Below are positions 31,729-42,195 of a stretch of 64,000 bases of DNA, piece by piece (position 1 is the first letter of the stretch; each line of letters begins with the position of its first letter). Below the pieces are notes generated by a model, which ran no database searches, was not told the DNA's origin, and saw nothing but the letters and a program-made list of their open reading frames with translations. The DNA is from Leptasterias polaris (Eukaryota; Echinodermata; Asteroidea; Forcipulatida; Asteriidae), in assembly GCA_037783415.1 (NCBI GenBank), contig JAZGTN010000022.1:1550001-1614000 (forward strand). The letters run 5' to 3'. Both the position numbers and the translations under genes were made by a program.

Positions 31729-32664
31729 GGGTAAGAGGGCATGTCATAGGATCATAATTGGGGGGGGGGGGGGGGGGGGGGGTGAGAGGACATGACTTTG
31801 GTGTCTCTATGGATCTTACCCACCCCCCCCCCCCCCCGATCCTATGACATGTCATCTTACCCCCTGGATCCTATGACCTGTCCTCTTAACCCCCCATTCC
31901 TATGACACGCCTCTTACCCCACCCCCCATGATCCTATGACTTTACCTCTTAACCCCCCCATGATCCTACGACCTGTCCTCTAACCCCCCCCCCCCCCCCC
32001 CCCCCCCCCGGAACCTATGAGCTTTCCTCTTTACAAAATGGAAGTAGTTCCGGTCGGCTGTCCCAAGATGCATTGGTGTGAATGCTGGGGGAAGTTGGCG
32101 TTCGATTAGTTCATGGTTAGGGGCTCATCCGGATGAGCAGACCGGGGTCGACCCGGGGAAGCTAATCGAACGCACCCGATATGTCCTCTTAACCCCCCCC
32201 CCCCCTGAATCCTATGACCCGTCCTCTTAAAATCCGCAAAATAAAGAACGTGTGGTACAGATTATTATGTGGCGGCCGCCAGATAATTATGTGGCGGCCG
32301 CCAGATAATTATGTGGCGGCCGCCAGATAATATGTGGCGGCCGCGACTTAATTAAGTGGCGGCCGCCGGATAATAAGTGGCGGCCGCCACTTAATTAAGT
32401 GGCGGCCGCCAGATAATAAGTGGCGGCCGCCACTTAATTAAGTCGCGGCCGCCAGATAATAAGTGGCGGCCGCCACTTAATTAAGTGGCGACCGCCAGAT
32501 AATAAGTGGCGGCCGCCACTTAATTAAGTGGCGGCCGCCGGATAATAAGTGGCGGCCGCCGGATAATTAAGTGGCGGCCGCCAGATAAATGGTAAAAAAA
32601 AAATATTATCGCGTTCATGAAAAAATATTTCACTTCTTATTTCCTGGCACTATCCGGCTTCCGT
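30606..32664. mobile_element. Foldback transposable element, NotI-rich (2.06 kb)
   Basis: The whole unit is a large inverted repeat. Both ends start ACGGAAGCCGGATAGTGCC, followed by a short unique zone and then arrays of a unit of about 43 bp. Each unit contains GGCGGCCGCC, joined by CACTTAATTAAGTGG or TTATTATCC. Each arm has 14 GCGGCCGC (NotI) octamers. Inside the arrays lies a second inverted pair (about 31040-31215 and 32035-32200, with CATCTTGGGACAGCCGACCG), then an asymmetric centre with long G or C runs. Flanking ATAAGTGT (30598-30605) and ATTAGTGT (32665-32672) look like an 8-bp target-site duplication with one mismatch. No transposase is encoded, so it would need help in trans. The layout resembles Drosophila FB and sea-urchin TU elements. 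Confidence 0.85.
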
Positions 32665-33124
32665 ATTAGTGTGTATAATTTGTTAACAAACCATTATTCG
32701 CAGGCGTACGTGACAAACACTTTGCTGAGAATTCCAATTTGTTTTCCCCCAAATTTGTAGGCTTCTATTTTCCAAATTATCATGCAACTGTACAACACAC
32801 GAATACTGTCCTTTTTATTTGGCATCACTTCTGGCCACATATAATTGATAACTTCGTTCAAGCACTTCGAATACAATTATAATAGTATGAATATTCAAAA
32901 GGTCACGTGATAAAGATAGTTGATATCAGACCAATCATCATGAGTAGTTCTCATTCTCAACCAAACATGTTTTTTATGCCGAATTTAAGGTTCCACCCTG
33001 CAAGGTGCATTTCATTTAGTGTAGCCGAATTATAGAAAGATACTCAAAACACAATGTCCCAACACGACGCACTCTTTACTGTTTTTGCTTTTAATGTTTT
33101 AAAAACAACGATTTTTGTTATGGA

Positions 33125-33420
33125 TCGTCCACGCCCACTTCGCACAAACTGGCTCCAATGCTTGCCAGAAGACCATAGGAGTTGCATTGAAATAGTTTAC
33201 TTGACGATTTATATAAAAAAAAATTAACAATTGGACTTGGCTTTTACACGCTCTTCAAAGGCTAGGGTCTTCTCAGAATTGCAAGTAACATGCTTTTGAA
33301 CGATGAAAAGGGTGTTTTGGGGGTGAATTACACACAAACGTTTGCTAACATTGAGCCGGGGGTAGCGAAAACTTACGGCTGCCAGCAGATAAGCACGTGC
33401 ATGACGCAATGACTTTACCA
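33125..33420. repeat. Dispersed repeat shared with 52400-52795
   Basis: Both copies contain CACAAACTGGCTCCA, GGTCTTCTCAGAATT, GAAAAGGGTG and GCAATGACTT in the same order. The function is unknown. Open frames are short. Confidence 0.5.
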
Positions 33421-33527
33421 AAATTCTTCTGAACATCAATTCAGTGCAACTTTCCCGTTAACTTTAAAGATTAACCAATTTGTACATTTGCCAATCGCTG
33501 GCTGGCAATGTCTGGCAATCCCCTATT

Positions 33528-34433
33528 GTGGCCCTGAAGGGACATCGCATATCGCATACGTGTGCGCACACGTATGCAATGTCGTGAAACAATTCGCGAA
33601 TATGTGCGCACACGTATGCAATGTCGTGAAACAAATCGCGAATATGTGCGCACACGTATGCAATGTCGTGAAACAATTCGCGAATATGTGCGCACACGTA
33701 TGCAATGTCGTGAAACAATTCGCGAATATGTGCGCACACGTATGCAATGTCGTGAAACAAATCGCGAATATGTGCGCACACGTATGCAATGTCGTGAAAC
33801 AAATCGCGAATATGTGCGCACACGTATGCAATGTCGTGAAACAAATCGCGAATGTGTGCGCACACGAGTGCAAATATATTTGCAATGTCGTGAACGTTTA
33901 TTGCATACCAAGTTGCATACCTTTGGGATGATGTCATAGTTGCAGACAATTTGTTAGAGACCTAGGGAGTACGTGGCGCTACAGTCAGGCTCCTGTAAGC
34001 ATGGCTAAAAGAAATACGCCACCCGCCTCGCTTGCCTCACAACAATGACTACCGCTGCAATGACTACCGCTAATCTCACTGTAGGCAAGAAACCCCCCAG
34101 ATCATTAGACATTTTATTCAAAGGTATGCAACTTGGTATGCAATAAACGTTCACGACATTGCAAATATATTTGCAGACGTGTGCGCACATATTCGCGAAT
34201 TGTTTCACGACATTGCATACCGTGTGCGCACACATTCGCGATTTGTTTCACGACATTGCATACGTGTGCGCACACATTCGCGATTTGTTTCACGACATTG
34301 CGTACGTGTGCGCACATATTCGCGAATTGTTTCACGACATTGCATACGTGTGCGCACATATTCGCGAATTGTTTCACGACATTGCATACGTGTGCGCACA
34401 CGTATGCGATATGCGATGTCCCTTCAGGGCCAC
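33528..34433. mobile_element. Foldback element built of 42-bp tandem repeats (0.9 kb)
   Basis: Both ends read GTGGCCCTGAAGGGACATCG inward. The left arm (33528-33925) has seven copies, and the right arm (34119-34433) five inverted copies, of a 42-bp unit containing TGTGCGCACACGTATGC and GTCGTGAAACAA. The inner arm ends are the inverted pair around GGTATGCAACTTGGTATGC. The 193-bp centre is unique. Because 42 is a multiple of three and the unit lacks stops in most frames, many phantom open frames appear on both strands; none is a gene. No clear target-site duplication was found. Confidence 0.85.
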
Positions 34434-36282
34434 CATAAATCCCCCGCAATCCCCCGTGAAGACGGGCTGTGATGAAGACATCAAATTGTAAAGCCAGTGA
34501 TAGAGTTCGAATCGTGTATACACCGGACGATCTGTGTTAAGGACAGTGGGATCTGTGACTATATTCTTGGCTGCATGCCTCGGGCTCGGATGATATTTGT
34601 ATAGTGTCATGGGGAGAGCTTTATCACTCGCTTTCCTCCATAGTCATAATTGAATTAAAAGAGGTAATTGATTAATTCATAAAAAGACAATTTTGCCCGA
34701 CTATTTCCCCTCTTTTCATGCTCGGTTTGAATCAAATAATTGAAACAAACCGTACCTGTGTACCTCAGTAAAGGGCATCCATTCTTCCAGTGCTTATTTC
34801 ATAATTATTTACTGTGTGAGTGTGAACTCTTTTCAAAGTCTAGCCTGTGGTCTTAGTTTTAACAATGAGAAACAGGTTTGTTTATGGGTTTTTTTTATAA
34901 TGAGGGGGATACATCGGGTTTCTAGTATGGATTTTAGTTTGCGCGCCCAAAGCGCATGAAAATCAAATGAAATGGAGTGGATCCAGGTTAGCTCAGTGTT
35001 TTTTTTTTTTTTTTACCTCTTTTACCTCCTTGGACCCCGGTTTGAATCCCGCTTTGAATCCCGCTTCGGACCGGAGACTTACATGTGGATTTGGGTTTTC
35101 AGTCCCTACTTGACTGCGTGTTTTTTTTCTCCCCCAATTTGGGTTTTCTTCCCACATCTAAAACTGAAACTTCTTCAACATCTTCTCTACACAGGTATCT
35201 TCGAGCCTACGGGTCACAGTGCTAGTCAGTTTTGTGAGTCCCTTGGTTTCAGTACCAGTGAGATATATTAATATTGATAAGATGAAAACAATATTTAAAT
35301 TAGTGATATGTTTATGAATTCATTGTGTAGTATCGAATCGGAACCAAAATGTATCAAAAGAAAGAGTGGAAGGGATTTACTTTTTTTCTTCTTTGTGGCG
35401 ACAATTTAATGAAGTTAGTTCGCCAGCTGACATTTTGCTAGTTTAAACTTTTCCTCAAAATTCCAATGTTGTACATTCCCAGGCGGGATCTTTGACCTTT
35501 GTGAATATCTTTGATGAAAGTAAGGTTTTGAAAAATGACCCAAGTATATTACAATTCAGTCACTCTTAAAATGGACATAATGAATAATTGGTATAACTGT
35601 CGTTTTTAATATAATAGAACGTTTATAACTTCATATTGGGTGGGGCAGTCACATTATAGCTTCACTTATTTTCATTCTGTAGGGCTTTAAAACTTCTGGG
35701 AAATTAACTTTAATTTTAATATTTTGTCTTCCCTCTAGGTTTACCATAAATTACGGGTGAAAAAACCCAGAAAACACCAAACCCCCAAAACAACAAAAAA
35801 CACACACAAACAAAACAAACACTGTTTGTGTGTCATTCTCTAGCTCAAGGTATGTGAATTGATTTGTTAACTATGTACACCTCTTGAAAAATGTAAATGT
35901 ATCGAAAATTTATATTATATCGTTCAAGTTAATTCTAAAAAGTGTTAGTAACAAAAAAAACTCCATTAAAAAAATAATAGTAAATAAACAAATCAACTCA
36001 AAGAACAGATGTTGAATTCAAGACTGAAAATACAAAATATTGGCCTGTTTTTATTAACCTTCTCAGATACACAAAAAAAATATAAAATTGAACAGTTAGT
36101 GACGTGACTGGTAACACTGCTCCCACTGCTCCGTCATACAGCAACACCAACCCAAACACGGTTCACTAAAGTAAGTTTATAACCATTCAAACAACTTATA
36201 ATATAACATATTTGTATAATTTGCATTTTAATTATGTCAGAAAGTTCGCTGTGAAAATGTAACCGTGATTTTATGTCTCTCA
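34434..36282. other. Intergenic stretch between mobile elements
   Basis: AT-rich DNA with a T run near 34999, CA-rich simple sequence near 35765-35820, and nothing I can support as a gene. Confidence 0.6.
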
Positions 36283-36470
36283 AAATGTTGATTTATTCGG
36301 TTGAGTACCCAGGCGAATTAGAATAAATCTACTTTATACTTGTTACGTAAAGAGTACACGCTTCAATGGTTCGGCGGGAACATTGAATAGGATCGGGTGT
36401 GGTACCTGGAGTAAGGGTATAACGTATTCACTTCACGCTTGCTATGCAACTATACCACACGTTAAATTTT
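36283..36470 (+). repeat. Split direct repeat A1
   Basis: 188 bp beginning AAATGTTGATTTATTCGG and ending CACACGTTAAATTTT. Reads as identical to A2 at 40635-40822. It should carry the element's promoter, since the first ORF begins 60 bp downstream. Confidence 0.9.
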
Positions 36471-36529
36471 TGTGCTCTCCTTCACCGCTATTCCCATAAA
36501 TTTACGGCCAAATTTATCTTTAACCAACC

Positions 36530-37198
36530 ATGTCAACTCCAGCTACAAAAGAGGACATTCAAGAACTCTTAACACAATTTAGCCAGAATCAGGCTTTTCT
36601 TGTGGATGAAAAGTTAGCTTCAATTTCAGCGGGTTTTGAAGCTAAATTAAAGTCGGCCACTACTTCAAAAATAACCTGGAAAAGGGAGGGACACAAACGT
36701 CAACACATCTTCAACCAGTCTATCATAGACCAGTTAACTGAGGTAGATAACATCAACCAGGCTCCAGAAGTCAAGGCTGAAATAGACACAGCAAAAAAGC
36801 TACTTGAGCATCGACAAAAACTTATCAGACTAGCTGATACTAGTCCTTCAGGCTGGGCAACAGTCGAAGAGTATGAAACCAACGAGCTGGCATACGACTC
36901 TGATGACGAGAAGAGAATCGCTCGGGCTGAAACAAGAGCTGCAAGAAAGATTAAAGCCACGATCAATAACAAAAACCCCAAGAAGTTTAAGGGAGCATTC
37001 AACCAGGCTACGGTTACTGCTCCCACCCCTTCTATTGCTACTACTCTGGGGCAACATCAGTTTTTTCGTCCCCAGCGTTACACCACCGTGCGGGACACTT
37101 GCTACGCTTGTGGAGGCCAAGGACACTGGAGAAAAACTTGCCCGTACATTGGAAAGCATCAAGGCCGAGCTGTCACTTCCAAAAGCACCAACGCCTAA
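36530..37198 (+). CDS. Retrotransposon gag-like protein (ORF1, 222 aa)
   Basis: ATG at 36530 in the context ACCATGT. The N-terminal half is charged and probably helical, and the middle is Lys/Arg/Ala-rich. Near the C terminus is a CCHC zinc knuckle, CYACGGQGHWRKTC (about residues 188-201), typical of nucleocapsid RNA binding. It overlaps ORF2 in another frame, so ORF2 may be reached by frameshifting or by internal initiation. Confidence 0.85.
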   Translation: MSTPATKEDIQELLTQFSQNQAFLVDEKLASISAGFEAKLKSATTSKITWKREGHKRQHIFNQSIIDQLTEVDNINQAPEVKAEIDTAKKLLEHRQKLIRLADTSPSGWATVEEYETNELAYDSDDEKRIARAETRAARKIKATINNKNPKKFKGAFNQATVTAPTPSIATTLGQHQFFRPQRYTTVRDTCYACGGQGHWRKTCPYIGKHQGRAVTSKSTNA

Positions 37199-39296
37199 AC
37201 CGGAGAAAAACATCGGAGGACACACAGTAAATAAAGTTGAGTTCAAACCCAGATTTTGTGTTAATAATGTCAATGATGAACAATTTACTGAGTATGAGTA
37301 TGAGGAAAATTCAGCCTCTAGTAAAATTAGAGTAGCCGGGCGTTTGTTTTCACATAGTAAATTTTGGAAATCAATACAGGCTAATTCTTTCGTTTTAGAT
37401 GTGATTGAGTTTGGTTATGCTCTTCCCTTCTACGAAACTCCCCCCCCTACTCCAAATTTGGATCCTTGTGCAAGAAGAGTAATAAACAATGCCTCTGCAC
37501 ACAAACACACAAACTTTGTCTCATCTGCAATCTCAGAATTATTAGATTCAGGTTGCATAAATTTGTGTACTAAACAACCATACATTGTAAATCCTCTGTC
37601 AGTGTCAGTGCAAAAATCTGGCAAGCGTCGCCTTATTTTAGATTTGAGAAACACAAATAGGTTTTTATGGAAACAGTCGGTCAAGTACGAAGATCTACGT
37701 ACAGCCCTTTTGTTTTTAAGGCCTCATGGGTTCATGTTTCAGTTTGATTTAAAATCGGGATACCACCATATCAGTATTCTCCCTGAACATCAACAATATT
37801 TAGGTTTCAGTTGGATTTACAGAGGTGAATTTTCATTTTTTGAGTTCAAGGTTCTCCCATTTGGTTTATCAACTGCTCCTTATGTATTTACTAAGGTAGT
37901 AAGACCCCTTGTGCAGAAATGGCGTAGTGAAGGGAAACGGATAGTAGTTTTCCTTGATGATGGTTTGGGTTATGAAGACAGCTTTAAGAAAACCACTAAA
38001 CATAGCGCTGAGGTCCTAAATGATTTGGTAAAAGCAGGTTTTGTGCCCAATGCACAGAAAAGCAAGTGGAACCCTGTGTCAGAGACAGAGTGGTTGGGAT
38101 TTGAAATTAATCTCACCGAAGGTTTATTGGTTTTGCCAGAAAGAAGAGTCGTGGCCATTAAAAACGACATACAAGCCATATTGGCAAAAGATAGTTGTAA
38201 GCAAAATAAAGCCTCAACCTTTACAAACGGTGTTAATGCTAGAACACTAGCCAGTGTGACTGGGAAGATTATTTCCACATATTTAGCAGTTGGTTCTATG
38301 ACTAGAATCATGACAAAGGCCATCCATTGTGCCATTGAGTCCAAATATTCATGGAATTCTAATGTATTGCTTTCAGCTCAAGCAAAAGAAGAATTGCGGT
38401 TCTGGCTGCAAAATATTGAACAACTGAAAGCAAAACCGATTAACTACGTGGCTAGTTGCTCTAAGATAGTCTACTCAGATGCTAGCGCTCATGGTTTTGC
38501 AGGTTACGTAGTCGATGCGGATGACTCTATTAGTCATGGGCACTGGGCATCAAATGAAATAAGTCAAAGTTCGACTTGGAGGGAATTAAAGGCAGTAGAA
38601 TTAGTCCTGATTTCCCAGATTCATAATTTTCAGAACAATAGGGTGAAATGGTTCACCGATAATCAAGCCATAGTTAAGATTATTGCTCATGGTAGTATGA
38701 AACAAGATCTACAGGATATTACTCTTAATATTTGTCGTACCTGCATAAGGCATGGTATTTATCTTGAGATGGAATGGATTCCAAGATCATTGAATGATAA
38801 GGCAGATTTTCTTAGCAAACTTGTTGATACAGATGATTGGCAGTGTTCCGATGAAATGTTCACAACACTCCACAATGCTTGGGGCCCATACACTGTTGAT
38901 CGTTTCGCTAGTTATTATAACACTAAACTTCCCAGGTTTAACTCTAGATTCTGGAACCCAGGTTCCGAAGCGATCGATACTTTTACAGAAAATTGGTCAA
39001 AGGACAATAATTGGTTGGTACCCCCCATCCATTTAATTTCGAGAACCATTCTGCATTTATTGGATTCCAAAGCACAGAGCACATTGATTTGCCCAGCTTG
39101 GAAGTCTGCCCCATATTGGGTGATTTTGTTTCCAGATGGGTATTCACCAAGATCAGAGATTTCCGACGTATGGGAATTTACAAGTCCTTTTCCTCTGTTT
39201 AAAGAGGGTCGTGGACGGAACTCCACGTTTGTTCAGAACATGAAACGCAGTATTGTTTTAGCAGTACGTTTCACGAAGTTCTACAGTAGAACGTAA
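36873..39296 (+). CDS. Reverse transcriptase-RNase H polyprotein (ORF2)
   Basis: The frame is open from an ATG at 36873, but recognisable sequence starts near 37200, after ORF1 stops, so the true start is uncertain. RT motifs in order: RLILDLRNTNRFL, FQFDLKSGYHHISI, LPFGLSTAPYVFTK and the catalytic VVFLDDGLG. The Tyr of the usual YXDD is Phe here, which I believe is tolerated in this order. RNase H follows: VYSDASAHGFAGYVV, WRELKAVEL, KWFTDNQAIVK and SLNDKADFLSK. There is no protease and no DDE integrase. The frame is unbroken, so this part may still be functional. Confidence 0.9.
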   Translation: MKPTSWHTTLMTRRESLGLKQELQERLKPRSITKTPRSLREHSTRLRLLLPPLLLLLLWGNISFFVPSVTPPCGTLATLVEAKDTGEKLARTLESIKAELSLPKAPTPKPEKNIGGHTVNKVEFKPRFCVNNVNDEQFTEYEYEENSASSKIRVAGRLFSHSKFWKSIQANSFVLDVIEFGYALPFYETPPPTPNLDPCARRVINNASAHKHTNFVSSAISELLDSGCINLCTKQPYIVNPLSVSVQKSGKRRLILDLRNTNRFLWKQSVKYEDLRTALLFLRPHGFMFQFDLKSGYHHISILPEHQQYLGFSWIYRGEFSFFEFKVLPFGLSTAPYVFTKVVRPLVQKWRSEGKRIVVFLDDGLGYEDSFKKTTKHSAEVLNDLVKAGFVPNAQKSKWNPVSETEWLGFEINLTEGLLVLPERRVVAIKNDIQAILAKDSCKQNKASTFTNGVNARTLASVTGKIISTYLAVGSMTRIMTKAIHCAIESKYSWNSNVLLSAQAKEELRFWLQNIEQLKAKPINYVASCSKIVYSDASAHGFAGYVVDADDSISHGHWASNEISQSSTWRELKAVELVLISQIHNFQNNRVKWFTDNQAIVKIIAHGSMKQDLQDITLNICRTCIRHGIYLEMEWIPRSLNDKADFLSKLVDTDDWQCSDEMFTTLHNAWGPYTVDRFASYYNTKLPRFNSRFWNPGSEAIDTFTENWSKDNNWLVPPIHLISRTILHLLDSKAQSTLICPAWKSAPYWVILFPDGYSPRSEISDVWEFTSPFPLFKEGRGRNSTFVQNMKRSIVLAVRFTKFYSRT

Positions 39297-39467
39297 AATG
39301 AGGTTCATAAGAGCTCATTACAGTTACACTCAGAGTGTAGTACTTCCAGAGTGAAGATACGATTTGCATTCAGAATGCAGCAGGAGATGTGTATTATAGT
39401 AGAAGTCAAAGTGGATGACAGCTACATAATATGTAAGACTCTAATTAGAACACTTCATTAAAATTGA

Positions 39468-40525
39468 TTGACTGTTAGCCTAACCGTTATATTCTTTATT
39501 TATCTAAAGCTAATCTTCAACAGTGATATTTGGAGAGAAAGTTTTGCTCGAACAACAGACAACCAAGAACTTAACCACCTAGCAAGAAAATTACCAGCTA
39601 TTGTCACCAAGTCTAGGGCCCCTTCAACAGTGGCACAGTACAGTTCTTATTTTACTAGATGGCAGCATTGGTCAGAGTCACACAGGAGGTGGTCTCCACT
39701 GCCGGCAGATTCCTATATAATTGCATTATATTTAGTTCACCTGGGAAACTCGGCGAGTTCACCAGCTCCTATCGTGAGCACCATAGCCTCCATTTCATGG
39801 GCTCATCGAATGGCAAATCTTAAAGATCCCACAAAAGATACTATAGTGGCACACACTGCCGAGGGACTAAAAAGGTCTCTTTCCATTCCCAAAGAAAGAA
39901 AAGTGCCAATAACTCCTGAGCTCCTTTCTGATATGGTACAGAAATATGGCGTAGATAAATCAATCCAAAATTTATTGCATATTAGAACATTGGCCATTGC
40001 TCTCATTTCATATTCTGGGTTTTTACGATTTAACGAATTAGCCCAAATTAAAATGGGTGATCTATCGTTCAGTAGTAGTCATTTGTCCATCCAAATCAAG
40101 TCTAGTAAGACCGATAAGGAGATTCAGTTATCATAGCCAGATCAAGTTTACCTACATGTCCAGTAGCTATGCTAGAATTATACCTAAAATTAGCAACCAT
40201 TTCACCCACAGACAAGGGAGCGTACATTTTCAGAAGCTTAACTAAAGTTAGCACGGGTTACGTATTAAGAAAAGGAAACAACCCAATCTCATATACTCGA
40301 GTAAGAGAGTTAATTTTAGATGCTTTATCACCATTAGTTGACGATGTACACAAATATTCCCTGCACAGTTTTAGAGCAGGGGGGGCCTCAGCGGCTGCTA
40401 ACGCCGGAGTGTCCGATAGACTGTTTAAGCGCCATGGGCGTTGGAAAACAGATACAGCGAAGGACACTTATGTCCAGGATAATTTTTCTAGTTTAATTTC
40501 CGTTTCTAAATCATTGGGTATTTAA
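39468..40525 (+). pseudogene. Tyrosine recombinase (ORF3), frameshifted
   Basis: Two frames together cover a tyrosine recombinase. The first (to a stop at 40134-40136) has the N-terminal SAM-like domain (STVAQYSSYFTRWQHW) and the first catalytic Arg in YSGFLRFNELAQIKMGDL. The second (from about 40118 to 40525) has HSFRAGGASAAANAGV (the HxxR motif) and GRWKTDTAKDTYVQ with the Trp and the nucleophilic Tyr. The break lies in the GG near 40118-40119 and is consistent with loss of one base; a -1 ribosomal slip or sequencing error could give the same picture. The first frame has no early ATG and a stop just before 39468, so its start is unclear. Confidence 0.8.
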
Positions 40526-40547
40526 GCCATAAGCCCGTTCTTTGTAG

Positions 40548-40822
40548 TCATCCGGTTGCAGCATAGCTCGCAGACATACCATATTCTGAGTAAAATGGTC
40601 TTTATTAAAGTAGTGTAATTGTTGTTTAAAGTATAAATGTTGATTTATTCGGTTGAGTACCCAGGCGAATTAGAATAAATCTACTTTATACTTGTTACGT
40701 AAAGAGTACACGCTTCAATGGTTCGGCGGGAACATTGAATAGGATCGGGTGTGGTACCTGGAGTAAGGGTATAACGTATTCACTTCACGCTTGCTATGCA
40801 ACTATACCACACGTTAAATTTT
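40548..40822 (+). repeat. Split direct repeats B1 and A2 (adjoining)
   Basis: B1 (40548-40636) starts TCATCCGGTTGCAGCATAGC; A2 (40635-40822) follows directly, sharing two A bases. The B1-A2 junction is the internal copy that lets a circular intermediate restore both element ends. Confidence 0.9.
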
Positions 40823-41187
40823 GTTAATTTTCTTTATTAATAATAAATTGGTTATTGTTAAAGTCGCCCATCAGCAGACTTGTTACAGCTGATCTAAATG
40901 AACAACAGTATATAAGGAGGTCAGTGCTAGCTTGAGCCTGAAAGCGTTGATTTGCATAGATCAGGTGTACGTTTCCAAAAATTGGTTTTTCGTATCTGGC
41001 GGTCAACATTAGCACTGAGGCTCCAGGGCATATGACACCTTGTGTCATGTAAGTCAATGAAGGCAATAAAATTAATGCTAAATGGCAATTTGCAATGAAG
41101 ACAGAACTCTAAGTTGATACCAAAAGTTTTGTATCATTCTGTCGTATAGGATTGGAAAGAGAAGAAGTTGATTAAAAGGGATCAGTT

Positions 41188-41331
41188 GATCCGGTTGCAG
41201 CATAGCTCGCAGACATACCGGTTGCAGCATAGCTCGCAGACATCATCCGGTTGCAGCATAGCTCGCAGACATACCATATTCTGAGTAAAATGGTCTTTAT
41301 TAAAGTAGTGTAATTGTTGTTTAAAGTATAA
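41188..41331 (+). repeat. Repeat B2 with a triplicated leading motif
   Basis: The 26-bp start of B (CCGGTTGCAGCATAGCTCGC onward) occurs three times in tandem, at about 41190, 41217 and 41247. The last copy continues into the complete B2 (41243-41331). B1 has only one copy. Confidence 0.85.
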
Positions 41332-42029
41332 CAAACATTTTATCATAGTACGAGTTGAAAAAAAAAAACTTTTTAGATTTGATATTTACAACATATACAA
41401 ACTCTATTGAGGCCATGGGGGAATAACTGAATTTTGGGTGGAGCCTGACAAGAAAGGAAATGGTTTTGTTGGTCAATGGGGATTGCACTCTCCAGGTCTA
41501 CCCCCCCCCCCCCCCCCCCCCCCCCCCGGAATAACAATGCTCACAGAAGCTACTCCACGATGTACAGACAGACAGGGTTCGATTTTTATCTTCCAGGAAG
41601 CATATACGGATAACACTGTCACTAGGTTGACTAATAGTTTAGTGATACAAAGAACAGATCCCTTTGGGCCCGTTTCAAATCGTCTGGCCTTTAAAGGGTT
41701 GCACACCTGTGGTAAAAGTGCTCGAGAATACCTTCAGAGGTTCACATCTTCTCATGTTTCTTGTGAATGTGAACACTATTTTTTGTTAAGTGATAAACCA
41801 TAAGGAAAAATTAACTAGGTAAGTACTAAATAATTTTGGTTGGGTTGAACAAAGACAATTTTACAAGAGCGGGACTTGAAAACCTGCAACGCTTTCACAG
41901 ACACATTGTTAGTATTGAGGACTTCAATGCTTGAGACACATCCGTGAATGGGTAAGATGTTATTCTTAATCCCACAAGTGGAAATTTAACATCAAGGATC
42001 ACACTGCCTCTAGCTACCAGGCAGTTTTG

Positions 42030-42195
42030 ATGGTCTAGTGGTACACTCATCTACTCTAGAATGGCAAGGTTCGTGGGTTCAACCCACCAGAGTAATATGC
42101 CTGTGGACTTTGATTTTCAGAGGACTGAGGAAAGTAATGAATATACAGTGCTTAACACATATTGGTGTATGGATAAAACACAAATAATAATAATA
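42030..42195 (+). mobile_element. tRNA-like SINE, third family
   Basis: Head GATGGTCTAGTGGTACACTC and GTTCGTGGGTTCAACCCACC (box B-like), body TGGACTTTGATTTTCAGAGG, and an AATAAT tail. A related copy lies at 51795-51995 on the same strand. Confidence 0.5.

Larger units (their letters stand above)
36283..41331 (+). mobile_element. Ngaro/DIRS-like tyrosine-recombinase retrotransposon (5.05 kb)
   Basis: The order is A1 (36283-36470), gag-like ORF, RT-RNase H ORF, tyrosine recombinase ORF, B1 (40548-40636), A2 (40635-40822) and B2 (41243-41331). Split direct repeats A1-B1-A2-B2, with a tyrosine recombinase instead of a DDE integrase, define the Ngaro/PAT branch of DIRS-order elements. A1/A2 (188 bp) and B1/B2 (89 bp) appear identical in pairs, so insertion was recent. 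As expected of recombinase-driven integration, I see no target-site duplication. The recombinase ORF carries a frameshift, so this copy is probably not autonomous. Confidence 0.9.

Noticed and set aside
31670..31855. Proline-rich open frame
   Set aside because: Caused by poly-G/C runs in the centre of the foldback element.
33535..33905. Possible CRISPR array (regular repeats)
   Set aside because: The units are contiguous, without unique spacers, and mirrored in a second arm; the genome is animal.
33464..33949. Overlapping long open frames on both strands
   Set aside because: They arise from 42-bp repeats whose length is a multiple of three; the same 14 residues recur in every frame and no known protein motif is present.
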